Assembly (NCBI RefSeq): GCF_003347515.1
Contig: NZ_QEII01000228.1
Location: forward strand, 1-64,000
Length of the DNA: 64,000 nt
Direction: 5' to 3'
From: Rhodoferax ferrireducens
GTDB taxonomy: Bacteria; Pseudomonadota; Gammaproteobacteria; Burkholderiales; Burkholderiaceae_C
Part shown: in pieces, positions 35,742-51,253 of the stretch
How the letters are laid out: every line of letters begins with the position of its first letter
Position numbering within the stretch: the first letter of the stretch is position 1
Made by a program: the position numbers and the translations under genes
Notes under the pieces: model-generated
Seen by the model: only the letters and a program-made list of their open reading frames with translations
Databases searched by the model: none
What the model was told of the DNA's origin: nothing

Positions 35742-37258
35742 GCGTGCCACTGTTCAATAAGCTGATGCCTGGACTGTTCTTAATTCTGTCCAGTCTGGTC
35801 TTGCCGATCGCCTGGGCGGATGCAGAAATCAATCCGGCGTATCAAACCCATTGCGCCTCCTGCCACGGCGCTGACCGTTTGGGCGGCACCGGGCCGGCCT
35901 TGCTGCCGGGTAATCTGGATCGCCTGAAACGCCCCGATGCCATCAAGACCATCACCGAGGGACGTCTGGCAACGCAGATGCCTGCTTTCGGCACCAAGTT
36001 GACGGCGCAGGAAATCACCTCACTGGCTGAGTTGATCTACGCACCGTTGGCGAAAACGCCCACTTGGGGCATGGATGAAATTCGCACCTCCCGGGTTGAA
36101 TATGCCAAAACCGGCAGCCTGCCGGACAAGCCGGCGTTCAAGGCCGATCCGCTCAACCTGTTTGTGGTGGTGGAACTTGGTGATCATCACGCGACCATTC
36201 TTGATGGTGACAAGTTCGAGCCGATCACACGTTTCGCCACCCGCTACGCCTTGCATGGTGGCCCCAAGTTTTCGCCGGATGGGCGCTACGTTTACTTCGC
36301 TTCGCGCGATGGCTGGATTGCCAAATACGACATCTGGAACCTGAAGCTGGTGGCCGAAATTCGGGCCGGCATCAACACGCGCAATCTGGCGGTGTCGAGC
36401 GATGGACGTTTTGCCATGGTGGCTAATTACTTTCCTCATACGCTGGTGGCGCTTGATACGCGGGACCTGACGCCAATTCGTGTCATCGACGTCAAGGACG
36501 ATGGCGGCAAGTCATCACGCGTGTCGGCCGTCTATGACGCCGCACCGCGCAAAAGCTTCATCGCGGCCTTGAAAGACATTCCGGAAGTGTGGGAGCTCAG
36601 TTACGACGACAAAGCAATGCCGGACAAGACTGCGTTTGCGCCGCGTCGCCTCAAACTCGATGACTATCTGGACGACTTCTTTTTCGACCCCGCCTATGAC
36701 CACGTCATTGGGTCCTCGCGCGGGGGCCAAGGACAGGTCGTGAACCTGAACGTGGGACGAAAAATTGCCGATGTTGCCCTGCCGGGTTTGCCGCATCTGG
36801 GCTCAGGCATCTCGTGGCGTTACCAAGACCAGACCGTGATGGCGACGCCCAACCTGAAAGAGGGCGTGGTGTCGGTGATTGACATGACATCCTGGAAAAC
36901 CATCAAGCAAATACCGACACTGGGGCCTGGCTTCTTCATGCGCAGCCATGAGCGCACACCGTATGCCTGGGTGGATGTGTTCAACAGCAGCAAGAATCGC
37001 GATGTGATTCAGATCATTGACAAGAAAACGCTGGAGCTCGTCAAGGAGTTGAAACCCAGCCCAGGCAAGGTCGCCGCGCACACCGAGTTCACGCGCGATG
37101 GTAAATACGCAGTGGTGAGCGTTTGGGAGAACGATGGCGAGCTGGTCATCTATGACGCCAAAACGCTGGAAGTCGTGAAACGGATCAAGATGAACAAGCC
37201 TTCGGGCAAGTACAACGTGTACAACAAAATTACCCGCTCGGAGGGGACGAGTCATTGA
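35738..37258 (+). CDS. nirN: NirN, cytochrome c/d1-propeller protein (dihydro-haem d1 dehydrogenase)
   Basis: 506 residues with a signal peptide (to about residue 28), a cytochrome c domain with Cys39-Ala-Ser-Cys42-His43 and a complete d1-type propeller. It is a close relative of NirS. The family carries out the last oxidation of haem d1 and hands it to NirS. It is the last gene of the plus-strand nir run and serves here as the full-length reference for the truncated propeller at 28887-29828. Confidence 0.93.
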   Translation: MSVPLFNKLMPGLFLILSSLVLPIAWADAEINPAYQTHCASCHGADRLGGTGPALLPGNLDRLKRPDAIKTITEGRLATQMPAFGTKLTAQEITSLAELIYAPLAKTPTWGMDEIRTSRVEYAKTGSLPDKPAFKADPLNLFVVVELGDHHATILDGDKFEPITRFATRYALHGGPKFSPDGRYVYFASRDGWIAKYDIWNLKLVAEIRAGINTRNLAVSSDGRFAMVANYFPHTLVALDTRDLTPIRVIDVKDDGGKSSRVSAVYDAAPRKSFIAALKDIPEVWELSYDDKAMPDKTAFAPRRLKLDDYLDDFFFDPAYDHVIGSSRGGQGQVVNLNVGRKIADVALPGLPHLGSGISWRYQDQTVMATPNLKEGVVSVIDMTSWKTIKQIPTLGPGFFMRSHERTPYAWVDVFNSSKNRDVIQIIDKKTLELVKELKPSPGKVAAHTEFTRDGKYAVVSVWENDGELVIYDAKTLEVVKRIKMNKPSGKYNVYNKITRSEGTSH

Positions 37259-37280
37259 GCTGTTGATCTGCTTTTTTGGT

Positions 37281-37350
37281 TATGGTTTACTATATAAATA
37301 ATAGCTTATTGCGCATATGAGACGAGGGCTAGAGCTTGTTTTTATACTGA
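37281..37350 (-). repeat. Dispersed ~70-bp repeat, copy D (inverted)
   Basis: On the minus strand it reads AGTATAAAAACAAGCTCTAGC...ATATGCGCAATAAGCTATTA...TATAGTAAACC. It aligns with copies A, B and C and fills most of the 119-base gap between the convergent nirN and kinase genes, where it might also act as a terminator. Confidence 0.6.
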
Positions 37351-37377
37351 ATCTTGTCAGCGTACCTGGCGATGGGT

Positions 37378-42303
<4,926 letters not shown>

Positions 42304-42560
42304 CGATGTCGATTCGGGTTTACGACTCTCGCGTGGGTCGGGAATTCAATTGGAGACTTATATCATTTAGAGGCGAGGATGACCTGACGAGAATCATTGT
42401 CAGTCACTCTTGAACTTCTGAAGAAATGCGTTGAGCGCCACGAACTTCGAAGACTCCTTCGCAAGGGCGTATCGACAGGGAACACATCGAGCGCCTGGGA
42501 AACCTGTCTCGCAGGAGCGGGGGAGGGAACGCGACGAATTCGGGTGTGGACCGAGCTCTG

Positions 42561-43265
42561 TTAATGCGAGCCGTAGTTGGCAAGCCGTTCCACGTCAAGG
42601 ATCCGAATCTCACGCTTGTCGATTTCGATCAGGCTTTCGGCTTCCAGTTCATGCAGAACTCGGGAAAAGTATTCGGGGGTCAGGGACAGACGTGAGGCAA
42701 TGGTGGCCTTGCTGACGGGCAAGGAAACGGTGACGATACCCACATTGCTGACGTTGCCATCTTGAACATCGCGCAGCAAGTAACCAATCAGCCGTTGCAT
42801 GCCGCTTTGCAATGCATAGCCCTCTACGTCACGAACCAGTCCGTGCAGCCGACGTGAAATGCCGGCGAGCATGTGCATTGAGAAGCGCGGATCACGGTCG
42901 ATTTCGCCCAGTACAGCCTTTTTAGTGACGCACAAGAGCAAGGTGTCAGCGAGCGCTTGAGCATTCAAAATACAAGGCATGCTGAGAAACATCATGGCTT
43001 CCGCAAAACTGTGCCCCGGGCCGATAAGTTCTATCACTTTTTCATGGCCAGACGGTGAGGCGACGTACAGTTTGACCTGTCCCACAACCACGACATGAAA
43101 GGCCTCGCATTCCTCGCCAACCCGAAAAACCATATCGCCCCGGGCGAGTCGTCGCAACTGGCAACTCTGCGCCAAACGTTCTCGCTCCAGTTGCGATAGG
43201 TCACTGAACAGGGGTAGCACCGACAAATAGCGCGGCATATCGAATTGCTCAGTATCCATTTTCAT
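42561..43265 (-). CDS. dnr: DNR/NnrR-type Crp/Fnr regulator (first copy)
   Basis: 234 residues (a Met two codons later is an alternative start). An N-terminal cyclic-nucleotide-like fold with a FRVGEECEAFHVVVVGQVKLY block is followed by a winged helix whose recognition helix contains TPEYFSRVL, with the Glu and Ser-Arg of FNR-type proteins that read TTGA half-sites. The N-terminal four-Cys Fe-S cluster of FNR is absent, so it is of the DNR type, thought to sense NO through haem. It is about 75 percent identical by eye to the regulator at 49006-49710. It lies downstream of norD on the same strand. Confidence 0.88.
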   Translation of the reverse strand: MKMDTEQFDMPRYLSVLPLFSDLSQLERERLAQSCQLRRLARGDMVFRVGEECEAFHVVVVGQVKLYVASPSGHEKVIELIGPGHSFAEAMMFLSMPCILNAQALADTLLLCVTKKAVLGEIDRDPRFSMHMLAGISRRLHGLVRDVEGYALQSGMQRLIGYLLRDVQDGNVSNVGIVTVSLPVSKATIASRLSLTPEYFSRVLHELEAESLIEIDKREIRILDVERLANYGSH

Positions 43266-43361
43266 TCTTCGGCCTGCTCTGTTCTTGGTTAGTCATCAAT
43301 TGTAGGTGGCGTACCCTGCTGAGTCCGGAAAGACTCTACCAGGCCGCGTTGAAATGCGCGT

Positions 43362-45194
43362 CTATTGCCTTGCCAGTGTCGCCCACGCCTGTGTCAACCG
43401 ATTGACAAGATCTTCGGGGCGGTGCACCAGTGCATAGCCTTGTTGCCCAAAAAGTAGCGGAAGGTAGTCGTGGCCAGATTCATCAATGGTGACGCAAAAG
43501 GGCGACAGGCCTGCGGCATGCGCTTCATGGATGGCATGGCGGGTGTCTTCAATGCCGTAGCGGCCTTCATAAATATCCAGATCGTTGGGCTTTCCGTCCG
43601 TCAGCAGCATCAACAGACGCCGCCGCTCCGGCCGCTTCGTCAACTGAAGCGTGGCGTGGCGTATCGCCGCACCCATGCGGGTGTAGTAGCCAGGTTTGAC
43701 GGCACCCACGCGGGCGCGGGTACTGGCATTCCATGTTTCGTCAAAACTTTTCAGGTGCTGCAGCCTGACGTGGTGACGACGCACCGAGCTGAAGCCCCAC
43801 ATGGCAAATGGATCGCCTACCGCGTTCAAGGCCTCACCAAACACGAATAAGGCGTCGCGAATGACGTCAATGATTTTGGCTTGCGATGTTGCATAGGCGT
43901 CAGTCGACAGCGATAAATCGGCCAGCAGCAAGGTGGCCAGACTGCGTTCGCGCCGGGTGTGGCGTGTGTAGACGGGGGGCGTATCGCTGTGCAGGCCGCC
44001 TTGTCCCATCTGATCGGCGCTAAAGCGTATCCAGGCATCCATGTCAATGCTGTCCCCGCTGTCTTGACCATGCAGCGGCCGCGGAGCGTCGCGCAGGGTC
44101 TCCAGGCGCCGGCTGACCCGGCGCGCGGTCAAACGCAGGGCAGGGGACGGCGAAAAGGATGATCCTGCGCGAGCCTCCATGACCTGCACAACGCAATGGT
44201 CTGGCTGCAAGATACCCCGTCGGTAGTCCCATTCGGGCAGGCGCAGTCCAGGCCCCAAGGGCAAGTCGTCGGCGCTGGTACTGGGTAAATCCAGGTCAAA
44301 TTTGACACGCGACGCGAGTGTTTGCCCATCGGGTGCCAGCGACAGCTTGTCCATGTCATTGGCCGCTGCGACGGCGTTGCCATCGCCCTCGTCGTCCGTG
44401 CTCCGGTTGACGCGCACCATCTCATTCCACGACATCAGCGCTTCGCCCCGAAAAGGCAAGACCATGGCGTTGCGTTCCTGCCCCTCTTGTGTGCGCTGGG
44501 TGCGCCGGCGTTGCTTGTCCTCGGCCGCGTTGGGGCGCGCGGCGTCGGTCGGGTCATTCGCGCCGGCGCTGCGTGTCGTGATGCAGGCCAATATGTCGCT
44601 GGCGCCGAGCCAAAGCCATACCGGTGCGACGTCAGATGACTTGAGTTCGCATGCGATGGCCTCATCGCCTCGCAGGGCCGCTTGAAGGGTGGTTTCTGCC
44701 AGGGCGCTTGTGCCTCGCAAAAGGGAAGGGTGGATGCGCAGCGAAAGATGTGCGCTCAGCAATTGTTGGTATCGGCTGGCAAAGCCCGGGAAGTTGCGCA
44801 ATCCTTGTCGGCTGGCCTGGCAGTTGTCAGATACCCAGTTGCCGGTGTGTTCGAAAGAAGCCGATTGAATGGCCAACCAGAGGTACAAGTCCCGGTTCAG
44901 GGTCCGATTGTCAAACACCGAAAGCGACGCCGGCAAGGCAAGTACATCGGGCTCAAGCTGGGCCGTGTCAGCCCGAACGCCACTGCCCGCTACTTTCTGC
45001 AACCAGGTCCTTGGACCGCCAATGCGCTGCCTGGACGCGGGCGCCAGACGCAAGGCCGCCGATCCACCCGCAGCCCGAAACAGAACACCAATGGATTTCT
45101 GAACATCCTTGAGATGGACAACGGACTCGGAGTTGTCACGCTGTGCCAGATGCGTCACGGCCTTGTGCCACCAACGGCCCACCATCTCTTCCAT
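43362..45194 (-). CDS. norD: NorD, nitric oxide reductase activation protein
   Basis: 610 residues. The C-terminal von Willebrand A domain has the metal-ion site motif DLSLSTD, with further TDGKPND and a final ALVHRPEDL. The N-terminal half is variable, as in other NorD proteins. With the MoxR ATPase NorQ it forms an AAA+/VWA pair that inserts iron (FeB) or activates the NO reductase. Its ATG overlaps the stop of the upstream Fe-S protein gene (ATGA). Confidence 0.93.
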   Translation of the reverse strand: MEEMVGRWWHKAVTHLAQRDNSESVVHLKDVQKSIGVLFRAAGGSAALRLAPASRQRIGGPRTWLQKVAGSGVRADTAQLEPDVLALPASLSVFDNRTLNRDLYLWLAIQSASFEHTGNWVSDNCQASRQGLRNFPGFASRYQQLLSAHLSLRIHPSLLRGTSALAETTLQAALRGDEAIACELKSSDVAPVWLWLGASDILACITTRSAGANDPTDAARPNAAEDKQRRRTQRTQEGQERNAMVLPFRGEALMSWNEMVRVNRSTDDEGDGNAVAAANDMDKLSLAPDGQTLASRVKFDLDLPSTSADDLPLGPGLRLPEWDYRRGILQPDHCVVQVMEARAGSSFSPSPALRLTARRVSRRLETLRDAPRPLHGQDSGDSIDMDAWIRFSADQMGQGGLHSDTPPVYTRHTRRERSLATLLLADLSLSTDAYATSQAKIIDVIRDALFVFGEALNAVGDPFAMWGFSSVRRHHVRLQHLKSFDETWNASTRARVGAVKPGYYTRMGAAIRHATLQLTKRPERRRLLMLLTDGKPNDLDIYEGRYGIEDTRHAIHEAHAAGLSPFCVTIDESGHDYLPLLFGQQGYALVHRPEDLVNRLTQAWATLARQ

Positions 45195-46192
45195 CAGGAA
45201 TGCTCCGATGGGTCTTTGCGACGCTGGCGCAGGGTTTCGCGCAGGGCCTCAGCGCCCACATGCCAGACCAGGGTCGGTTCGCGTGACTGGGCTTGCTGCG
45301 AGGTGTTGCAAGCATCCAAACACTGGCCACACTGGACACAGGAGAACATCTTGCGCTTGATATTGCGAGGGTTGAGCCGCATCGGACAGGCGTTGTCACA
45401 CGCCGACCCTCGGGGTTCGTCGCACGTTCTGCAATCCCGTGCGCGCTCGCGTGCAAACGTTACCACCAAGCCGCGTGGGTTGGCCATCCAGGCCAAGCTT
45501 TGAAACAAGCCAACGGCACAGCCAAATCGACAGAACAAATGTCTCGCAAAGGCAAACTCGGCGGTAAACACCAGGCTGCCAATCACGATGAAACGCGCCT
45601 GGTTAGCGGTTAGCGTGCCATGGAGAAGATTGCTCCATATGACGCTTGGCGGCAGCAAATACGTCAGAAGTGTGATGGCCCACAGGAACCCCATTAACGC
45701 GCAACTCAAGGCAAACAAGGGCCACCAGCGCCCATTGGGTTGTGTATGGGCGCGTGGGGTGATGCTGCGGTCCCACAGGCTGAGTTTTCCGCAGGCCCGA
45801 TGCAGCAGATTGTTGAGCGTCTCCACCACGGAAAAATGGGGGCATAACCAGCCGCAATAAAGCCGGCCATAGCGATAGGCCAAACCCAGAAAGACCACGA
45901 TCAAGATAAGAGCGGGCAAAAAAGCACGCAGGATGATGCTGATACCCACTTGCGTGGCATTGATTTCGCCCCGCGTAAACGCATCGATGCCGAGGGACCA
46001 ACGCATGCCGAGTAACCACAGTTGCGCCTCATACAGATCGAAACGAAGCAAGTTGAGTGCGGGCGCGAGAAGGAACAGGAGGAAGAATCCTCCCTGCGTT
46101 GCATTGCGAAATTTCTGAAGGCGCCCAAGGCCGGATTTGACCTGGGTTGAAGTGGCCAGGGCGGATTTCTGCGCTGAGAGGTCAGGGGGCAT
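45194..46192 (-). CDS. Membrane polyferredoxin-type protein (NapH/CcoG/NosR-like) inside the nor operon
   Basis: 332 residues from the ATG at 46192. A GTG at 46219 would add nine. Both overlap the norQ end. Five to six hydrophobic helices are followed by cytoplasmic Cys motifs: CGWLCP in a loop, CRFGC, then two ferredoxin-like clusters CRTCD...CDNACP and CVQCGQCLDAC. The layout resembles NapH, CcoG and the C-terminus of NosR, which move electrons across the membrane or assist metal-site assembly. Its place between norQ and norD, with overlaps on both sides, implies a role in NO reductase assembly or electron supply. Confidence 0.82.
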   Translation of the reverse strand: MPPDLSAQKSALATSTQVKSGLGRLQKFRNATQGGFFLLFLLAPALNLLRFDLYEAQLWLLGMRWSLGIDAFTRGEINATQVGISIILRAFLPALILIVVFLGLAYRYGRLYCGWLCPHFSVVETLNNLLHRACGKLSLWDRSITPRAHTQPNGRWWPLFALSCALMGFLWAITLLTYLLPPSVIWSNLLHGTLTANQARFIVIGSLVFTAEFAFARHLFCRFGCAVGLFQSLAWMANPRGLVVTFARERARDCRTCDEPRGSACDNACPMRLNPRNIKRKMFSCVQCGQCLDACNTSQQAQSREPTLVWHVGAEALRETLRQRRKDPSEHS

Positions 46193-46979
46193 CGCCAACC
46201 ACGGCGCGGACAACCTCACCCAGGGCTTCGGCCGTGGCAGCGTCGTCCGTCAGGGCGTCAACAATGGCTGCCTGGCAAGCCAGTCGCAGGGATAAACCCG
46301 AGGTCACGAGATGAGCAGCGGAAACAAGCAGTCGGGTACTGGCGGTTTCTTCAAGATCGAATTCGGTCAGGCATCTGAACGATCTGGCCAGTTGAACCAG
46401 TTGCTTGGCACATTGCGTGGAAACACCGGTTTCAGCCTGAACAATCGCCTGCTCGACTTCCGCAACCGGGTAAGCCATGTTGAGCGCGAGAAAGCGTTGC
46501 CGGGTGCTGGGCTTGAGCCCTTTGAGCAAGTTTTGGTAGCCCGGATTGTAGGAAATCACCAGCATGAATTCGGGCGGTGCCGCGAGTTGTTCACCGGTGC
46601 GTTCAATCGGCAATATGCGCCGGTCATCGGCCAGCGGGTGCAAAACAACCGTGGTGTCTTTGCGTGCTTCGACCACTTCGTCAAGGTAGCAGATCGCGCC
46701 GTTTCGCACGGCACGGGCCAGCGGGCCGTCGGACCAGACGGTGTTGCCATTACCAATCAAAAAGCGACCGACAAGGTCGGCCGCGCTGAGGTCATCATGG
46801 CACGAGACGGTGATGAGGGGCCGTTCCAGTCTGGCGGCCATGTGCTCCACAAAGCGGGTTTTTCCGCAACCCGTAGGACCTTTGATGAGCAGAGGCAACT
46901 GTTTTTTCCAAGCGTGTTCAAAGAGCTCGCATTCGCCTCCCTGTTTTGCGTAGAACGGAATCGTTGCCATCTGCTGCAT
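46182..46979 (-). CDS. norQ: NorQ, MoxR-type AAA+ ATPase
   Basis: 265 residues (a Met three codons later, MATIPFY, is an alternative start). Walker A is GPTGCGKT, Walker B ICYLDEVVEA, and sensor residues follow in VISYNPGYQN, all typical of NorQ/CbbQ. It acts with NorD to activate NO reductase using ATP. It starts 13 bases after norB ends and overlaps the following Fe-S gene. Confidence 0.94.
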   Translation of the reverse strand: MQQMATIPFYAKQGGECELFEHAWKKQLPLLIKGPTGCGKTRFVEHMAARLERPLITVSCHDDLSAADLVGRFLIGNGNTVWSDGPLARAVRNGAICYLDEVVEARKDTTVVLHPLADDRRILPIERTGEQLAAPPEFMLVISYNPGYQNLLKGLKPSTRQRFLALNMAYPVAEVEQAIVQAETGVSTQCAKQLVQLARSFRCLTEFDLEETASTRLLVSAAHLVTSGLSLRLACQAAIVDALTDDAATAEALGEVVRAVVGDAP

Positions 46980-46992
46980 CTCCTGGGATGGT

Positions 46993-48444
<1,452 letters not shown>

Positions 48445-48462
48445 TTAGACGTGCTACAACGT

Positions 48463-48900
48463 TTAACCTTCGATATTTGGGGGCCAGTTTTCGGTGTTCA
48501 CGTTGCCCGTCCAACGCAAGAACTCCACCAGGTCATTCATCTGCGCCTCGGTGAAGTTGAATTGAGGCATCTGGCGACGTCCCTCGACATGCGTGGGCTG
48601 CGACGCAATCCATGCCTTGATGAAATCGGGGCCTCGACGTTTGTAAACGTTGCCGAGTTCGGGTGCGAAATAGGCGCCTTCGCCCAAGAGGGTGTGGCAG
48701 CCAATGCAGTTGCGCGTTTCCCAAATTTTCTTGCCCTTGACCACCGATTCGGTGATGGCCTCGGCGTTGGAGCGTTTGGGGATTTTCCGCTCGCTGTCAA
48801 ATATGAGGGCCGCAAACACGAAGATGAAAAATACCGACCCTCCGTAAAACATGTTGCGGGCCATCTGCTTGGTGAACCCGCTGGATTTAACCTGATTCAT
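48463..48900 (-). CDS. norC: Nitric oxide reductase cytochrome c subunit
   Basis: 145 residues with one N-terminal membrane anchor (about 17-34) and a haem c site Cys65-Ile-Gly-Cys68-His69. The axial Met is likely in RRQMPQFNF. It passes electrons from periplasmic cytochromes to NorB, whose gene starts 36 bases downstream. An FNR-type palindrome lies 62 bases upstream. Confidence 0.96.
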   Translation of the reverse strand: MNQVKSSGFTKQMARNMFYGGSVFFIFVFAALIFDSERKIPKRSNAEAITESVVKGKKIWETRNCIGCHTLLGEGAYFAPELGNVYKRRGPDFIKAWIASQPTHVEGRRQMPQFNFTEAQMNDLVEFLRWTGNVNTENWPPNIEG

Positions 48901-48961
48901 ATTGTGGAACTCCTGAAATTTGTAACGCGTTGTAGAGTACGGGTTGCTCGAAATTCAGTCC

Positions 48962-48975
48962 TTGACCCGGTTCAA
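48962..48975 (-). promoter_or_regulatory. FNR/DNR-type box upstream of norCB
   Basis: TTGA-CCCGGT-TCAA is a palindromic TTGA-N6-TCAA site ending 62 bases before the norC start. A second, weaker site, TTGACCCAAATCGG, lies at 48979-48992. The two DNR-type regulators encoded on either side of the nor genes are the obvious candidates to bind here. Confidence 0.65.
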
Positions 48976-49005
48976 GAATTGACCCAAATCGGGTTTTATT
49001 TGACG

Positions 49006-49710
49006 TCAGTGCGCTCCGTAGCTGGCGAGTCGTTCGGCATCGAGAATGCGGATCTCCCGCTTGTCGATCTCGATCAGGCGTTCGGCTTCAAGTTCATGCA
49101 GCACGCGGGAGAAGTATTCAGGGGTGAGGGAAAGCCGGGAGGCGATTGTTGCCTTGCTAACAGGCAAGGACACCGTGATAACGCCCCTGTTGACCATGTT
49201 TCCCGTCGGGACATCGCGTAGCAAATAGTCGATCAGTCTCTGCATTCCGCTTTGCAAGGCATAACCCTCTACGTCGCGAAGGAGCCTGTGCAGATGACGG
49301 GCGATTCCTGCTAGCATGTGCATGGAGAATCGAGGATCTCGTTGGATTTCCCCAAAGACGGCTTGCTTGCTGACTTCCATGAGCAAAGTGTCTGTCAAGG
49401 CTTGGGCGTCGAGCATGTAGGGCTTGTTCAGAAACATCATGGATTCTGAAAAACTGTGACCAGGACCAATGAGGTCAATAACCTTTTCCTGGCCGGATGC
49501 GGATGTTACATAAAGCTTGACTTGTCCCAAAATAAGGACTTGAAACGACTCGCAGGCTTCGCCGACTCGAAACACCATATCTCCACGGGAAAGACGGCGA
49601 AGTTGGCAACTCTCCGCGACATTTTCTCTCTCAAGCGTCGTCAGATCGCTGAACAGGGGAAGAACCGACAAGTAACGCGACATGTCAAACTGTGCGACGT
49701 CCATTTTCAT
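49006..49710 (-). CDS. dnr: DNR/NnrR-type Crp/Fnr regulator (second copy)
   Basis: 234 residues, same length and layout as the regulator at 42561-43265, with an almost identical C-terminal DNA-binding half (SKATIASRLSLTPEYFSRVL) and more divergence in the sensor half. It has no FNR-type N-terminal Cys cluster. The ATG overlaps the stop of the carbonic anhydrase gene by four bases, so it may be the last gene of the nar operon, and it lies directly upstream of the norC promoter. It probably activates norCB and other nir/nar promoters in response to NO. Confidence 0.88.
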   Translation of the reverse strand: MKMDVAQFDMSRYLSVLPLFSDLTTLERENVAESCQLRRLSRGDMVFRVGEACESFQVLILGQVKLYVTSASGQEKVIDLIGPGHSFSESMMFLNKPYMLDAQALTDTLLMEVSKQAVFGEIQRDPRFSMHMLAGIARHLHRLLRDVEGYALQSGMQRLIDYLLRDVPTGNMVNRGVITVSLPVSKATIASRLSLTPEYFSRVLHELEAERLIEIDKREIRILDAERLASYGAH

Positions 49711-50429
49711 TTTGGTTTGCCCTGTTTAGGTTGAACTAGATAACTCTCATCAATCTCATTGAACACGGGACTGTCCATGGAATCCTCGTTCTCCTGATAA
49801 GGTCCGGTACCGCTGTGAGAGGCGGTGGACGCCGGAATGAATTCCCCGCTTTTGACATCGAACACGTGCACCTCGCCCTCCTCAATGACGTAATGCCAGC
49901 CGTGCAATGCGAGCTGTTTTGCCTCCACTTGTTCGCGCACCATCGGGTAGCCCATGAGCCGCTCCAGCTGCAACACCACGGCTCGCTGCTCGGTGCGGCG
50001 TAGCGCCTCGGGTGTGACCTGCACGGGCAGGGCCGCTTCACGACCCAATTCCAGCCAGGCCGTCAGGTTCTGGGCCCGCGGATCGACTTCCTCATACAGC
50101 GCGCGGATGCCGCCGCAATGGCTGTGGCCGCACACCACGATGCGGGAGACCTTGAGGTTCAAGACGGCAAATTCGATGGCCGCAGAGGTGCCGTGGTAGC
50201 CGGCTGAGCCGTCATACGGCGGCACGAAGGCGCCGACATTGCGCACAATGAAAAGCTCCCCCGGCCCGGTACCCGTCAACAAGTAGGGAACCAGGCGAGA
50301 GTCAGAGCATCCGATGAACAGAATCGTTGGATGTTGCCCCTCTTTGACCAGATTTTGAAACTGCTCTTGCACCCCCGGAAAGGTGTGGTCGTGGAAGCGG
50401 CGCAGGCGCGCTAGCAGTTCATCAGGCAC
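49707..50429 (-). CDS. can: Beta-class carbonic anhydrase
   Basis: 240 residues. Zinc ligands Cys41, His102 and Cys105 are present, with the catalytic dyad Asp43-Arg45 (GCSDSRLVP and VCGHSHCGG). It interconverts CO2 and bicarbonate in the cytoplasm. The C-terminal ~25 residues are an extra acidic and polar tail. The gene follows ppiC by 22 bases and overlaps the regulator gene by four, so it is built into the nar operon. Confidence 0.94.
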   Translation of the reverse strand: MPDELLARLRRFHDHTFPGVQEQFQNLVKEGQHPTILFIGCSDSRLVPYLLTGTGPGELFIVRNVGAFVPPYDGSAGYHGTSAAIEFAVLNLKVSRIVVCGHSHCGGIRALYEEVDPRAQNLTAWLELGREAALPVQVTPEALRRTEQRAVVLQLERLMGYPMVREQVEAKQLALHGWHYVIEEGEVHVFDVKSGEFIPASTASHSGTGPYQENEDSMDSPVFNEIDESYLVQPKQGKPK

Positions 50430-50451
50430 GGGGATTTACGGCTTAATTTTT

Positions 50452-51243
50452 CTACTGAACCAAAGGAGAGTCAGCGGCGTCGAGATCGACTCCCACGAGG
50501 GCGGCTTCACCGGCCAACAGGCTCAGGTACTGGCGCAAGGCGGTCACATAGGTTTTCTGCCGCAGTGACATGGCCACGGCCCCACGTACCGTCTCAAAAG
50601 ACTGTTCAACGCCGGGCTCACGCTGCAGCACTTCAACCACATGCAAACCAAAGCGGCTATGCACCAGACGGGGCAGCACGCCGACCTCGGCATGGCCAAA
50701 CAGTTCCTTGGCGAACTCAGGGGCGCAGTCTGCGACTGTCAGCCAACCCAGGCTGCCGCCTTCGGCCCCGCTCGGGCAGTTGGATTGGGTGGTGGCCGCC
50801 TTGGCAAATCGGTCTTCGGCGTTATTGCCGTCATGGCAGCGCACATCGAGCAAGGTGGTTTCGGCGCGGTTGCGCAGGGCCACCACATCAACGCCTTGGG
50901 TCACCGCGAACAGAATGTGGCGCACATTCACCCGTTCGCCGGTGCTATAGGTGGCTTGGTGTGCGGCGTGGTGGCGCCGGCACGCTTCCTCGGACGGCTC
51001 AGGAATCGCCAGGCTCTGCTCCAGCAGGGCTTCAACGGCACTGGAAGCCTCTTCGCTGAGCACGCCGTCGGTGGTGGCGACATCATTGCCCGACAACAAG
51101 CCCTTGGCGACTGCGGCCTGGCGCAGCAGCTCTGAGCACGCGCGCTGGCGCAGCTCATCGGCGGACAGTGTCTCGTCCGGGGTATGGAGTGCTATGCCGT
51201 TGATGCGGGCAATTTCCAATTGGAGGGGCGTTGTGGTTTGCAT
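50452..51243 (-). CDS. PpiC-type peptidyl-prolyl isomerase of the nar operon
   Basis: 263 residues from the ATG at 51243. A longer form to 51303 would overlap narI. The parvulin domain is in the second half: RVNVRHILFAVTQGVD, then GGSLGWLTVADCAPEFAKELF and VHSRFGLHVVEVLQR. The N-terminal helical part resembles NifM-type proteins. There is no signal peptide, so it is cytoplasmic, probably helping to fold or mature the nitrate reductase. Such genes commonly follow narI in beta-proteobacteria. Confidence 0.88.
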   Translation of the reverse strand: MQTTTPLQLEIARINGIALHTPDETLSADELRQRACSELLRQAAVAKGLLSGNDVATTDGVLSEEASSAVEALLEQSLAIPEPSEEACRRHHAAHQATYSTGERVNVRHILFAVTQGVDVVALRNRAETTLLDVRCHDGNNAEDRFAKAATTQSNCPSGAEGGSLGWLTVADCAPEFAKELFGHAEVGVLPRLVHSRFGLHVVEVLQREPGVEQSFETVRGAVAMSLRQKTYVTALRQYLSLLAGEAALVGVDLDAADSPLVQ

Positions 51244-51253
51244 GGTCTGATCC

